Of a stretch of DNA of 64,000 bases, positions 21,536-34,664 are shown piece after piece (positions within the stretch are counted from its first letter, which is position 1; each line of letters begins with the position of its first letter). The stretch comes from Physella acuta. Taxonomy: Eukaryota; Mollusca; Gastropoda; Physidae. The notes beneath the pieces are model-generated. The model saw only the letters and a program-made list of their open reading frames with translations. It was not told where the DNA came from and did not search any database. The stretch lies in the NCBI RefSeq assembly GCF_028476545.1, contig NW_026731610.1, positions 2,196,001 through 2,260,000 of the forward strand, given 5' to 3'. The translations under genes and the position numbers were made by a program.

Positions 21536-24500
21536 ATGCTGTTCATTGCCTGGATTCTGAGTTCAATGTTTATTCATGCAGGTAAAATTAAAATCCTATC
21601 CAATATAGTCTTTTTAAAACATATAGTATGACTATCTTGATTTTTTTTTATAAACATAGCAAAAGTAAATTACTATAGCTATAAGAATCAAAGGAATGAC
21701 CTCAATATTCTTAGATATTTTTTATTACACCAGTATAGTAATGCCTCTATTTAGGAATTTGATCCGCTCTAAGATTACTGTTTCTCCCAGACTTTTTTTC
21801 TCTGGGGAGGCACTTGGTATTTTCAGGGGGGGGGACTAAATTTTGGGGGGGGGAGGGGGAGTGGACACTGGTAAAAATATGTTTTATATATAAATTCCAT
21901 TTCGTTCTGGGGAGGGCCGTAGGTTTTCACGGTGAGAGGGGGAGAGAAGCCTGGAAGAAACTCTCTAAGATGGGACGATATGATACATTAGGTTTTCCCG
22001 GCTCCAGAAGGTTATAGAAATGCACAATTTAATTTGTCCAAAAAAATGTAAATTGTTGCTCGAGTACACTGCATACTATATAATCGGTAACGATATAGTG
22101 GGGGGGGGGGGGGGGGTAAAACGGTGAAAATTGATGATCTGTTGTAAAACGGTGAAAATTGATGATCTGTTGTAAAACGGTAAAAATTGATGATTTGTTT
22201 TAAAACGGTGAAAATTGATGATTTGTTGTAAAACAGTGAAAATTGATGATTTGTTGTAAAACGGTGAAAATTGATTATTTGTTGTAAAACGGTGAAAATT
22301 GATGATTTGTTGTAAAACGGTGAAAATTGATGATTTGCTTTTTTCTACGACTACAATCGTCAACGTCATTTCCCGCTCGTGGCCAAGAAACACGGGGCAG
22401 ATGAAGTAGAGTTCAGCTGCTTCGGAGACCTTGGTATGTGAAGGGATAATGTGACAGGCGCTATACCCAGCCGTTTTTGCTAGGTACCCATCAAAGCTGG
22501 GTGGACTTAGTTCCCTTCATTTGAATTCGAACGTCTCGGGTTAGATGTCTATCTTTCTACCGCTAGGTCACGCCGTCTACCCATTACAGTACTTTCTCTA
22601 TACTCTGTACACGAGAAATTACAAACAAAAATGTGCATAGCTCAAATTTGTTTTCCACAATCATAAACACAGTGTGTATACATTAATTCCCACATATCTC
22701 TCCAGAGGCGTAGCGACCGCTCCCGGCGCCCGGGGACAAACTTTCAATTTGGCGCCCCACCCCCATATAAAATAGCAGCTAAAATGGGCTTATTTTGGCG
22801 CCCCCGAAGACATGTAACCCCCTCCCCACCCACCCCCCCCCCCCCCCCCCCGTTGCTGCGCCTCTGTATCTCTCACACTATGTGCATAATTAACATCGTA
22901 TGGATGCTGTTTTTTTTTTTGTGATTTGTCGTTTTAATTGTATTTTTTTTAATATCTACATTTTAATTCAAGAAAGCAGGGGCAATGTGAACTCGCTTGA
23001 ATTCCAACGAGATCATGGAATTATTGCCACGTTAGATGGGTACCTACCCCGCTGTACAGGGTGTGTGGTGTGGGGGAGGGACCCACTCATTATCTATGGA
23101 CGTATGCATATACCACAGGACACGTTGTACGTATTGGATGAGGCAGTCTTTTTTGCCTTGGCTTGTGCGCTTGATTTAGATTCTTCCCACAAAAATTATG
23201 ACTGCACAAACTATTCCGACCATGATTCCTTCACCCCGGTTAGTATTCTGCTTTTCAAAGTTTTTTTTTCAATAGATTTTGGTTAAAATACATAAGATGT
23301 TAAAATTTGTTCTATTATCGAACAGCTCAGAAAAAATACCTCGTTAGTACACCGTCCCTGAGTCCACACAGCTCTGATAGGTACCTAACTCACATTAGGG
23401 AAAGTAAAGACGACTGGGCATAGTGCTGACCACACTATCTCTTCATATGCCGAGGTCACAGAAACAGGTGAACTCTTCTTCCCTTGCCCCATAGACCGTC
23501 AGGTTTGGAAGGGGAACTACGTACTTTTATCTCTAATAGTTTACAGGAGTACAAGTATTAAAACTCTAGCACCTCATTGTCTACTTAGACAATCTTCAAT
23601 CCATGACTGCTGTAGTACACGACAATAATTGTCTATTGTGACAATCTTCAATCCACGACTTCTGTGGTACACGGCAATCATTATCTACTTAGACAATCTT
23701 CAATCCGTGACTTCTGTGTAACACGGCAATCATTGTCTACTTTGACTATCTTCAATCTATGACTTCTTTTCTACACGGCAATCATTTTCTAATGTGACAA
23801 TCTTCAATCCATGACTTCTGTACTACACGACAATCATTGTCTACTGTGACAATCTTCAATCGATGACTTCTGTACTACACGGCAATCATTGTCTACTGTG
23901 ACAATCTTCAATCAATGACTTCTGTAGTACACGACAATCATTGTCTACTTAGACAATCTTCAATCATTGTCTCATGTGACAGTGTTTATTCCTTTTCTAC
24001 TGTTACAATCTTCAACCATTGTCTTGTTTTACAATCTTCAATCATTGTCTTCTTTTACATTCTTCAATCATAATCTACTTATACAATCTTCAATCATTGT
24101 CTACTGTTACTGTCTTCAGTCCTTGCCTACGGTTATAATCTTCAATCAATGTCTACTGTTACACATTTCAATCCTAGTCTACTTTTACAATCTGTGTCTA
24201 CTGTTACCATCTTCAATCTTTGTTTACTGTTACAATCTTCCCACATAAGCACATTGACTTACGAATATGTTTTTCTCTTCAGATTTGCATGTTTAATTAT
24301 CGAATGTTCCCGCCAAATAGCTGCCAAAAATGGGAAGGTAATCCGAGGTACCAAGATGGCTGCTACTGCGACGACGGAGAACCCAAACTTTGGTATTCGT
24401 ATATACCCGCAAGGCTGTTTAGAAAGACCACGATGACAATTCGCTTTATTTACGATGGACGAACTTTCAAACAGCAAAGACGGTTCCCATACAGAGCTAA

Positions 24501-25904
24501 TGATACGCTGTTCGTCAAGGACCTAATTGGTAAACTAACTCATTATGTCATAGTAATCATAGTATATTTATAGTATATCATATATATATATATATTATAG
24601 TGTATCATAGTCATAGTATATCATGGTAATCTGGGAAAACAAATATAGACATCAATCAATTTGCTTTGCAATGCATTTATTTAAGGGTTAAGATGATGAA
24701 AATGATAACTATAGCAATAAAGAGTCGGCCTCTGTATTGTATATTAAATATGTTTGGAATTCCCAACGTTCTACATACAAAAAAAAACCCATGCCTGCTT
24801 AATATTTTAACTGATAGGTTACTAAGCAGAGTTTCTTCCACGCATCTCTTATACCCCCCCTCCCCCCCCCTCCCCGAACGAGATGGAATTGATATAGTAA
24901 ACATACAGTTTTACTAGTGTCCCCCCCCCCCGAAAAATGTTGACCGCCCCCGCCCCCTCCCAAATCCCGGAGAAAAAAGTCTGGAAGAAACACTATTACT
25001 AAGAGACAATATTTAAAAAACAAAAACACGTTGTGGTGTCTAGGATATAGTGCGCAGAAAAAGCGCCCCAATGTTTAAGATCTAAGAAATGAAGTACCAA
25101 TTTTGTTTACATTTAAATGACAACAGTTCTAGCCGGCCGGAAATTGCACATGTGTTCGCTTGTAAAGGCTTATAGCACACGCTGATAAACTGTGATGATA
25201 TTTTCAGACCGCGGCCACATAACTCGACCCAATCACAAGTCTACTAACAGATCCGCACGCAGGCTGACAAGTAAGCTGTCCAATTTGATACCACTAAGCC
25301 TCCATAACCAAACGTTGATTTCTTATTTTTATTATAGAAAAAATTAGGGCTGGTTTGTCTTCTTCTTCTCTTCTTCGTTCTTAATTGTAGGGGGGATTCC
25401 CCTCAACACAATTAAGGATACGTGTCAACTGGTTATGCGCCATAGAGACCGTTGACTCCGATTTCAGCCTGCTTTTCTTTTTGGATTTGCTTCCATAGCC
25501 TTTGTCCAACCAAGAACAACCTTTTCGGTTTAACAACCATGAACTTTACCGACTCGACCATGCTGGATTGTATAAGTGCAGATCTTGTCACAACCATAAT
25601 TGTATAAGGGCAGATCTTGTCACAACCCTAATTGTATAAGGGCAGATCTTGTCACAACCTTAATTGTATAAGGACAGATCTTGTCACAACCTGGATTATA
25701 TAAGCGTAGATTTTGTCACAACCCGGATTGTATAAGTGTAGATATTGTCACTACATGGTTGGTTCAATGTAATTTGTCACAACTGCCGTTTTTCACCGTT
25801 AATGCAAAACAACATTAATATATTTGTATTTCACCACAGATCTTCTGCTGGAGTTGAGCTCAGTGGTTCTGGCCTTTGGTACCGTGGCTTCTTTCATGAC
25901 TTAG
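21536..25904 (+). CDS. Secreted 8-Cys protein, copy 2 (type B), five exons
   Basis: Exons 21536-21581, 22973-23238, 24283-24529, 25208-25270, 25840-25904: exactly the same lengths (46, 266, 247, 63, 65 nt) and phases as copy 1, giving 228 residues. All eight cysteines, three sequons, the RSARR motif and the hydrophobic C-terminus are kept. Differences from copy 1 in the body: M78L, Y88H, Y102F, V104P, A105I, R119Q, A143S, R167K, W171R. By hand count between copies 1 and 2 in exons 2-3 there are about 12 amino-acid-changing nucleotide differences and 5 silent ones, close to what loosely constrained sequence would give, yet the frame is intact. Introns are 1391, 1044, 678 and 569 bp. Family and function not recognised. 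Confidence 0.75.
21776..21962 (+). mobile_element. hAT-like MITE in intron 1, unit 2
   Basis: Same insertion as 4783-4969, flanked by CTCTAAGAT (21767-21775 and 21963-21971). It predates the duplication. Confidence 0.7.
22100..22345. repeat. Poly-G and 28-bp VNTR, about eight copies
   Basis: Poly-G run of about 17 then about eight 28-bp copies of GTAAAACGGTGAAAATTGAT plus GATTTGTT, the largest allele in the window. Confidence 0.9.
22703..22866. mobile_element. Complete CAGAGGCG hAT-like MITE in intron 1
   Basis: 164 bp, termini CAGAGGCGTAGCGAC and GTTGCTGCGCCTCTG, flanked by perfect 8-bp target duplications TATCTCTC (22695-22702 and 22867-22874). CAGAGGCG termini and an 8-bp duplication are the signature of hAT. 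The interior contains a C-run. Confidence 0.85.
23575..24250. repeat. 52/26-bp minisatellite in intron 2, unit 2
   Basis: Seven or so 52-bp-type repeats (CTTCTGTACTACACGGCAAT variants) followed by 26-bp repeats up to the exon 3 acceptor. Lacks the G-rich insert. Confidence 0.85.
24827..24995 (-). mobile_element. hAT-like MITE in intron 3, unit 2
   Basis: Same insertion as 7628-7802, flanked by TTACTAAG (24819-24826 and 24996-25003). Confidence 0.75.
25355..25568 (-). mobile_element. tRNA-derived SINE lacking B box, unit 2
   Basis: Same truncated SINE as in unit 1. Confidence 0.65.
25565..25755. repeat. 32-bp tandem repeat in intron 4, unit 2
   Basis: About six copies of the 32-bp ATTGTATAAGGGCAGATCTT unit. 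Confidence 0.85.
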
Positions 25905-26121
25905 ACTCCGATCCTACTGACCGATGTCCAGTTGGGTGTGGCCGATTAAATATATGAACTAGACATCTCTATGGCATCATAAGATAGAATGTCCAAAAGC
26001 TCATGTTTATTGTTAGATAATGTTTATAATTATTTTTTAATTATTTTATCAGTAAAATTAAGTTTTTCCCAAACATTATGTCCATTTCTTCAACTCCAAA
26101 CACAATCTTGGTTAATAGCAT

Positions 26122-26127
26122 AATAAA
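26122..26127 (+). terminator. Poly(A) signal AATAAA, gene copy 2
   Basis: Conserved AATAAA about 220 bp after the predicted stop. Confidence 0.55.
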
Positions 26128-26511
26128 ACACATTTAGTTATTATATATATATATATTTTTCTCAGTGATAATGGTGTCTTGATGAGCAACTTAAAGGTTT
26201 TTAAATATGTAATTACTTATATAATTAGCTTTAAAGTTAAGCTAAAACAAAAGATTACTTTAATCTTCAACAAACGTATATAGTTTTGTTAAGTTAAAAT
26301 AATTAATAATTCGTTCTTTAAGTTTGTAACACTACATGTTTTCGTAAGTTAAATTAAATTAATTTTTTACATGTTCAACTTACAAACGCCGAAGCTCATT
26401 ATTTTACGTAGGAATTTTCTTAAATACCTGGTGACACACACAGGGTAATGCAAAAGTTATTTGAGCTGGAGTATAATTATATTGAATAAATTGATGAAAC
26501 GTTTTATTCTT

Positions 26512-29500
26512 ATTTTGTGCTTTTTATTACCAGTTTTTTATTTCCTGTTTTGTATTACCTGTTTTTAATTCCTGTTTTTATTACCTGTTTTTTATTTCTT
26601 GTTTTTTATTATCTGTTTTTTATTATCTGTTTTTAATTAGCCGTTTTTTATAACCTGCTTTTTATTACCTGTTATTTATTACCTGTTTTGTATTACCGGT
26701 TATTTATTACCTGTTTTGTATTACATATTTTGTATTACCTCTTTTGTATTACCTGTTATTTATTACCTGTTTTGTATTACCTGTTATTTATTACCTGTTT
26801 TGTATTACCTGTTTTGTATTACCTGTTATTTATTACCTGTTTTGTATTACCTGTTATTATTTTCCTGTTTTGCATTACCTGTTATTTATTACCTGTTGTG
26901 TATTACCTGTTTTGTATTACCTGTTATTTATTACCTGTTATTTATTACATGTTTTGTATTACCTATTTTGTATTACCTGTTTTGTATTACCTGTTATTTA
27001 TTACCTGTTTTTTATTACCTATTTTGTATTACCTGTTTTGTATTACGTTTTATTTATTACCTGTTTTAAATTATCTGTTATTTATTACCTGTTTTGCATT
27101 ACCTGTTATTTATTACCTGTTTTGTATTACCTCTTTTGTATTACATGTTATTTATTACCTGTTTTGTATTACCTGTTTTGTAAAACCTGTTTTTTATTAC
27201 CTGTTATTTATTACATGTTTTGTATTACCTGTTTTATATTACCTGTTTTGTATTACCTGTTATTTATTACCTGTTTTGTATTACCTGTTTTGTATTACCT
27301 GTTTTGTATTACCTGTTTTGTATTACCTGTTGTTTATTACTTGTTTTATATTACCTGTTTTGTATTACAAGTTATTTATTACCTGTTTTGTATTACCGTT
27401 TATTTATTACCTGTTTTGTATTACCGTTTATTTATTACCTGTTTTGTATTACCTGTTATTTATTACCTGTTTTATATTACCTGTTTTGTATTACCTGTTC
27501 TTTATTACCTGTTTTGAATTACCTATTTTGTATTACCTGTTTTTTATTACATGTTTTTTATTACCTGTTCTTTATTAGCTGTTATTTATTACCTGTTTTC
27601 TATTACCTGTTAATTATTATCTGTTTTGTATTATCTGTTTTGAAATACCTGTTATTTATTACCTGTTTTGTATTACCTGTTATTTATTATCTGTTTTGTA
27701 TTACCTGTTTTGTATTATCTGTTATTTATTACTTGTTTTGTATTACCTGTTAGTTATTACCTGTTTTGTATTACCTATTTTGTATTACCTGTTTTGTATT
27801 ACCTGTTATTTATTACCTGTTTTGTATTACCTGTTATTTATTACCTGTTTTGTATCACCTGTTTTGTATTATCTGTTATTTATTACCTGTTTTGTATTGC
27901 CTTTTATTTATTACCTTTTTTGTATTACCTATTTTGTATTACCTCTTTTGTATTACCTGTTATTTATTACCAGTTTTGTATTACCTGTTTTGTATTACCT
28001 GTTTTGTATTACCTGTTTTGTATTACCTGTTTTGTATTACCTGTTATTTAATACCTGTTTTGTATCACCTGTTATTTAATACCTGTTTTGTATTACCTGT
28101 TATTTATTACCTGTTTTGTTTTATCTGTTTCTATTACCTATTTTGTATTACCTGTTATTAATTACCTGTTTTGTATTACCTGTTCTTTATTACCTGTTTT
28201 GTATTACCTGTTATTTATTACCTGTTTTATATTACCTGTTTTGTATTACCTGTTCTTTATTACCTGTTTTGTATTACCTATTTTGTATTGCCTGTTTTTT
28301 ATTACCTGTTTTGTATTACCTGTTCTTTATTAGCTGTTTTGTATTACCTGTTTTGTATTATCTGTTATTTATTACTTGTTTTGTATTACCTGTTAGTTAT
28401 TACCTGTTTTGTATTACCTATTTTGTATTACCTGTTTTGTATTACCTGTTATTTATTACCTGTTTTGCATTACCTGTTATTTATTACCTGTTTTGTATTA
28501 CCTCTTTTGTATTACATGTTATTTATTACCTGTTTTGTATTACCTGTTTTGTAAAACCTGTTTTTTATTACCTGTTATTTATTACATGTTTTGTATTACC
28601 TGTTTTATATTACCTGTTTTGTATTACCTGTTATTTATTACCTGTTTTGTATTACCTGTTTTGTATTACCTGTTTTGTATTACCTGTTTTGTATTACCTG
28701 TTGTTTATTACTTGTTTTATATTACCTGTTTTGTATTACAAGTTATTTATTACCTGTTTTGTATTACCGTTTATTTATTACCTGTTTTGTATTACCGTTT
28801 ATTTATTACCTGTTTTGTATTACCTGTTATTTATTACCTGTTTTATATTACCTGTTTTGTATTACCTGTTCTTTATTACCTGTTTTGAATTACCTATTTT
28901 GTATTACCTGTTTTTTATTACATGTTTTTTATTACCTGTTCTTTATTAGCTGTTATTTATTACCTGTTTTCTATTACCTGTTAATTATTATCTGTTTTGT
29001 ATTATCTGTTTTGAAATACCTGTTATTTATTACCTGTTTTGTATTACCTGTTATTTATTATCTGTTTTGTATTACCTGTTTTGTATTATCTGTTATTTAT
29101 TACTTGTTTTGTATTACCTGTTAGTTATTACCTGTTTTGTATTACCTATTTTGTATTACCTGTTTTGTATTACCTGTTATTTATTACCTGTTTTGTATTA
29201 CCTGTTATTTATTACCTGTTTTGTATCACCTGTTTTGTATTATCTGTTATTTATTACCTGTTTTGTATTGCCTTTTATTTATTACCTTTTTTGTATTACC
29301 TATTTTGTATTACCTCTTTTGTATTACCTGTTATTTATTACCAGTTTTGTATTACCTGTTTTGTATTACCTGTTTTGTATTACCTGTTTTGTATTACCTG
29401 TTTTGTATTACCTGTTATTTAATACCTGTTTTGTATCACCTGTTATTTAATACCTGTTTTGTATTACCTGTTATTTATTACCTGTTTTGTTTTATCTGTT

Positions 29501-32380
29501 TCTATTACCTATTTTGTATTACCTGTTATTAATTACCTGTTTTGTATTACCTGTTCTTTATTACCTGTTTTGTATTACCTGTTATTTATTACCTGTTTTA
29601 TATTACCTGTTTTGTATTACCTGTTCTTTATTACCTGTTTTGTATTACCTATTTTGTATTGCCTGTTTTTTATTACCTGTTTTGTATTACCTGTTCTTTA
29701 TTAGCTGTTTTGTATTACCTGTTTTGTATTATCTGTTATTTATTACTTGTTTTGTATTACCTGTTAGTTATTACCTGTTTTGTATTACCTATTTTGTATT
29801 ACCTGTTTTGTATTACCTGTTATTTATTACCTGTTTTGTATTACCTGTTATTTATTACCTGTTTTGTATCACCTGTTTTGTATTATCTGTTATTTATTAC
29901 CTGTTTTGTATTGCCTTTTATTTATTACCTTTTTTGTATTACCTATTTTGTATTACCTCTTTTGTATTACCTGTTTTTTATTACCAGTTTTGTATTACCT
30001 GTTTTGTATTACCTGTTTTGTATTACCTGTTTTGTATTACCTGTTTTGTATTACCTGTTATTTAATACCTGTTTTGTATTAACTGTTATTGATTACCTGT
30101 TTTGTATTATCTGTTTCTATTACCTATTTTGTATTACCTGTTATTAATTACCTGTTTTGTATTACCTGTTATTTATTACCTGTTTTGTATTACCTGTTAT
30201 TTATTACCTGTTTTATATTACCTGTTTTGTATTACCTGTTCTTTATTACCTGTTTTGTATTACCTATTTTGTATTGCCTGTTTTTTATTACCTGTTTTGT
30301 ATTACCTGTTCTTTATTAGCTGTTTTTTATTACATCTTTTGTATTACCTGTTAATTATCATCGTTTTTGTATTATCTGTTTTGAATTACCTGTTATTTAT
30401 TACCTGTTTTGTATTACCTGTTATTTATTATCTGTTTTGTATTACCTGTTTTGTATTATCTGTTATTTATTACCTGTTTTGTATTACCTGTTATTTATTA
30501 CCTGTTTTGTATTACCTATTTTGTATTACCTGTTTTGTATTACCTGTTATTTATTACAAGTTTTGTATTACCTGTTTTATATTACCTGTTTTGTATTACC
30601 TGTTATTTATTACCTGTTTTGTATTACCTGTTTTGTATTACCTGTTTTGTATTACCTGTTATTTATTACCTGTTTTATATTACCTGTTTTGTATTACCAG
30701 TTATTTATTACCTGTTTTGTATTACCGTTTTTTTATTACCTGTTTTGTATTACCTGTTCTTTATTACCTGTTTTGAATTACCTATTTTGTATTACCTGTT
30801 TTTATTACCTGTTTTGTATTACCTGTTCTTTATTAGCTGTTATTTATTACCTGTTTTCTATTACCTGTTAATTATTATCTGTTTTGTATTATCTGTTTTG
30901 AAATACCTGTTATTTATTACCTGTTTTGTATTACCTGTTATTTATTATCTGTTTTGTATTACCTGTTTTGTATTATCTGTTATTTATTACTTGTTTTGTA
31001 TTACCTGTTATTTATTACCTGTTTTGTATTACCTATTTTGTATTACCTGTTTTGTATTACCTGTTATTTATTACCTATTTTGTATTACCTGTTTTGTATT
31101 ACCTGTTATTTATTACCTGTTTTGTATTACCTGTAATTTATTACCTGTTTTGTATCACCTGTTTTGTATTATCTGTTATTTATTACCTGTTTTGTATTAC
31201 CTGTTATTTATTACCTTTTTTGTACTACCTATTTTGTATTACCTCTTTTGTATTACCTGTTATTTACTACCTGTTTTGTATTATCTGTTATTTATTACTT
31301 GTTTTGTATTACCTGTTATTTATTACCTGTTTTGTATTACCTATTTTGTATTACCTGTTTTGTATTACCTGTTATTTATTACCTGTTTTGTATTACCTGT
31401 AATTTATTACCTGTTTTGTATCACCTGTTTTGTATTATCTGTTATTTATTACCCGTTTTGTATTACCTGTTATTTATTACCTTTTTTGTACTACCTATTT
31501 TGTATTACCTGTTTTGTATTACTTGTTATTTATTACCAGTTTTGTATTACCTGTTTTGTATTACCTGTTTTGTATTACCTGTTATTTATTACCTGTTTTG
31601 TATTACCTGTTATTTATTACCTGTTTTGTATTATCTGTTTATATTACCTCTTTTGTATTACCTGTTATTTATTACCTGTTTTGTATTACCTGTTATTTAT
31701 TACCTGTTTTGTATTACCTGTTATTTATTACCTGTTTTATATTACCTGTTTTGTATTACCTGTTCTTTATTACCTGTTTTGTATTACCTATTTTGTATTG
31801 CCTGTTTTTTATTACCTGTTTTGTATTACCTGTTCTTTATTAGCTGTTATTTATTACCTGTTTTGTATTACCTGTTAATTATTATCGTTTTTGTATTATC
31901 TGTTTTTAATTACCTGTTTTGTATTACCTTGTATTTATTACCTGTTTTGTATTACCTGTTATTTATTTCCTGTTTTGTATTACCTGTTTTGTATTACCAT
32001 TATTTAGTACCTGTTTTGTATTACCTATTTTGTATTACCTGTTTTGTATTACCTATTTTGTATTACCTGTTTTGTATTACCTGTTATTTATTACCTGTTT
32101 TGTATTACCTGTTATTTATTACCTGTTTTGTATTATCTGATTCTATTACCTGTTTTGTATTACCTGTTATTTATTACCTGTTTTGTATTACCTTTATTTA
32201 TAACTTGTTTTGTATTACCTGTTATTTATTACCTGTTTTGTATTACCTGTTATTTATTACCTGTTTTGTATTATCTGTTTCTATTACCTGTTTTGTATTA
32301 CCTGTTATTTATTACCTGTTTTGTATTACCTGTAATCTATTACCTGTTTTGTATTACCTGTTCTTTATTACCTGTTTTCA
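26512..32380. repeat. 14-bp T-rich minisatellite array, unit 2 (~5.9 kb)
   Basis: About 420 copies of TTACCTGTTTTGTA / TTACCTGTTATTTA. Contains a higher-order duplication: 27220-28333 recurs at 28591-29704 with identical conceptual peptides, offset 1371 bp, and part recurs again about 643 bp further on (29137 versus 29780). All long frames are repeat artefacts. Confidence 0.95.
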
Positions 32381-32677
32381 AAAACAGTTATTTTGTTATT
32401 TTGCAACAATGTGTGATTAGGGGGGGGGTCAGATTGTATTACGTCATGTATTCTCATTTTCATCTGATTTGTTGCAGTACTTTTGCACTTTATATTAGTT
32501 TAGTTGTTGTAAACTGTTATTATAATTTTTGAATATACCTAATGTACACAAACGAATCTGACCAGTTGGGGTCCATTAATATTGTTTTTGTCAATCAATC
32601 TCGCCTACTTAGCGCAGGGGCGTACCGACTCATTCCGGTGCTCATGTGAACTTATAATTTTGTGCCTCCCATATTTA

Positions 32678-32734
<57 letters not shown>
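32381..32734. other. Post-array spacer with G-run and (TA)n, unit 2
   Basis: Same as 12441-12789. (TA)n at about 32677-32733; no gene. Confidence 0.5.
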
Positions 32735-32735
<1 letters not shown>

Positions 32736-33040
32736 TCACCAGCATCAGCATCATCATCATTCCAGTAGGCCTCTTGTGGAGCATGGGAACGCTACCACAC
32801 CTCTCCATAGTACTCAGTTCTGGTCGAACCCTTCACGTTGTGTCCACGACATTCAGGCTGCTTCTGCTTTTCCTAAAGCTGACATTTTTCAAGTTTGTTT
32901 TGGCTAACCTTCTTTCGTCTTTCCTTGGGGATTCTAATCTAGTGCATGTCTGGTGATGTTGCTAGTTGGTTTACGCCTGGTGTGTCCAATCCATCGCTGT
33001 TTGCGCTTTTGAATTTCTTTGCAAACAGGGCCTTGCCCAG
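32735..33040 (-). pseudogene. LINE C-terminal relic (minus), end of unit 2
   Basis: Same decayed QRWIGHTRRKP ... NITRHALD.NPQGK block as 12790-13095, continuing the LINE relic of unit 3. Confidence 0.75.
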
Positions 33041-33471
33041 TTTAGGTTATAGAGGTCAAGTAGAAGATAGCCGAAACAGAGCCTAGCGTAGTTAGGTAGA
33101 CAAATAGATATAGAGGAGCTTACCGGTCACGTGAGACGGTCAGATGACCAGTGAGGCGTGGGTCAGCAGTTAGAGATAGGTAGCGGTAGAGAACGGTCAG
33201 AGATATGTAGAGGTAGGTAGCACTTAGACAAAGATAGCGCTGGGGAAAGAAGTAGAAGTTGAAAATAAATGTAGTGTTAGAGTTTGTCTTGGAAGTGTAG
33301 TTGTCGTTAGATAGTGTTAGTAGACAGTTAGATCTTAGGACGTAGTTAGGGTAGGAGTAGGAGATTGATTTGTGTTGAATAACGAAACATTATAGAATAT
33401 CTTGAATTGGACTTGTAAAGATTTCACAACACTGTACCAGGCGTACGTAAGAAAGGCGTTCCCCGTAGATA

Positions 33472-33474
<3 letters not shown>
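33041..33474. other. GTAG-rich spacer, unit 2
   Basis: Same purine-biased sequence as 13096-13539; no gene. Confidence 0.45.
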
Positions 33475-33554
<80 letters not shown>

Positions 33555-33565
<11 letters not shown>

Positions 33566-34571
33566 AAGCTTAGTTCTGTATTAGTGTTAGAATATTACCG
33601 TGCGCATTTGTCTAAATTTATGAGTTAAAAAATTACCATTGAAAGTTTTGCGAAATAATTTTCATTTTTCAAACTGAAAGTAATAATTGTCGGCATGTTC
33701 ATTAAACACAATTTTAAAAAAATATCATCTTTTACAAAATATCTAATTATGTCTTTATTTAGTCCTATAGCGTTTACTTCCTTTTGATAAATTAGGAAAA
33801 CACAATTACTTCCCTTTACAAAACCATTGCATTAGTGGAAAAGCATTTACTTTTCATTACTTTGTTTTGGTGTTGGGAAAAAAATAATTACATAATTAGC
33901 GGGGATTGATCAAGTGTAAATGTTGTAGGTATTTTACGGATAAGCTTGGAGTATTATAATTGTTCATTAAATTGAAACAGGCGTGTTCGTTTAAGTGAGT
34001 GCAAAAACTATGAATAAGTTGGGGTACTATAGTCGTTTACTAAGCTAAAACAGGCGATTCTGTCCCGGGCGTTTATGTTCGCGTTAGTGTTTTCTTTGTG
34101 TTTAGGTGGGTTTGCGTTAGTGGTTGCGTTTTGATTTGGTTCGTTTTTGTTCTTTCTTTTTTTCGTTTTTGTTTGTGTTTTTTTCTTTGGGTTTGTATTT
34201 GTGTTTTTGGTTGGTTTTGCGTTTGGATTTGGTTTGTTTTCATTTGCTTTTTCGTTGTTTTTTTGTGTTGGCATTGGTGTTTGTGTTTGGGTTTTTGTTA
34301 GGTTTTTGTTTTCGTTTGCTTTTTTGTTTATTTTTTCTTTGTGTTTGTATTGGTGTTTGTGGTTGTGGTTGGGTTTGTTGTTAGGTTTTTGTTTTCGTTT
34401 GTATTTGTAATTGTGTTAGCGTTATGTTTGCGTTTTGTTGTTTTGATTTTGGTTGGTTGTGGTTTGGGTGGGCAATGCCGGGTATAGAATGATTACTAAA
34501 CACACAGGTAATGGTCTTTAACAGAAAGGTTTTATTATAGAAGCCAGAGCAGGGCCTGGCCGGGACGGCTA

Positions 34572-34572
<1 letters not shown>
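33555..34572 (+). mobile_element. Helitron-like element, unit 2/3 junction
   Basis: About 1018 bp, aligned end to end with 13614-14632. The 5' TC is not preserved (reads TATAATATATAAAGC) and the 3' end is GGGACGGCTAG against (TA)n. Contains the T/G-rich tract (34085-34440). Confidence 0.65.

Positions 34573-34646
<74 letters not shown>
34573..34646. repeat. (TA)n right of Helitron
   Basis: TA run of about 74 bp. Confidence 0.95.
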
Positions 34647-34649
<3 letters not shown>

Positions 34650-34664
34650 CAAACTTTCTACAAC

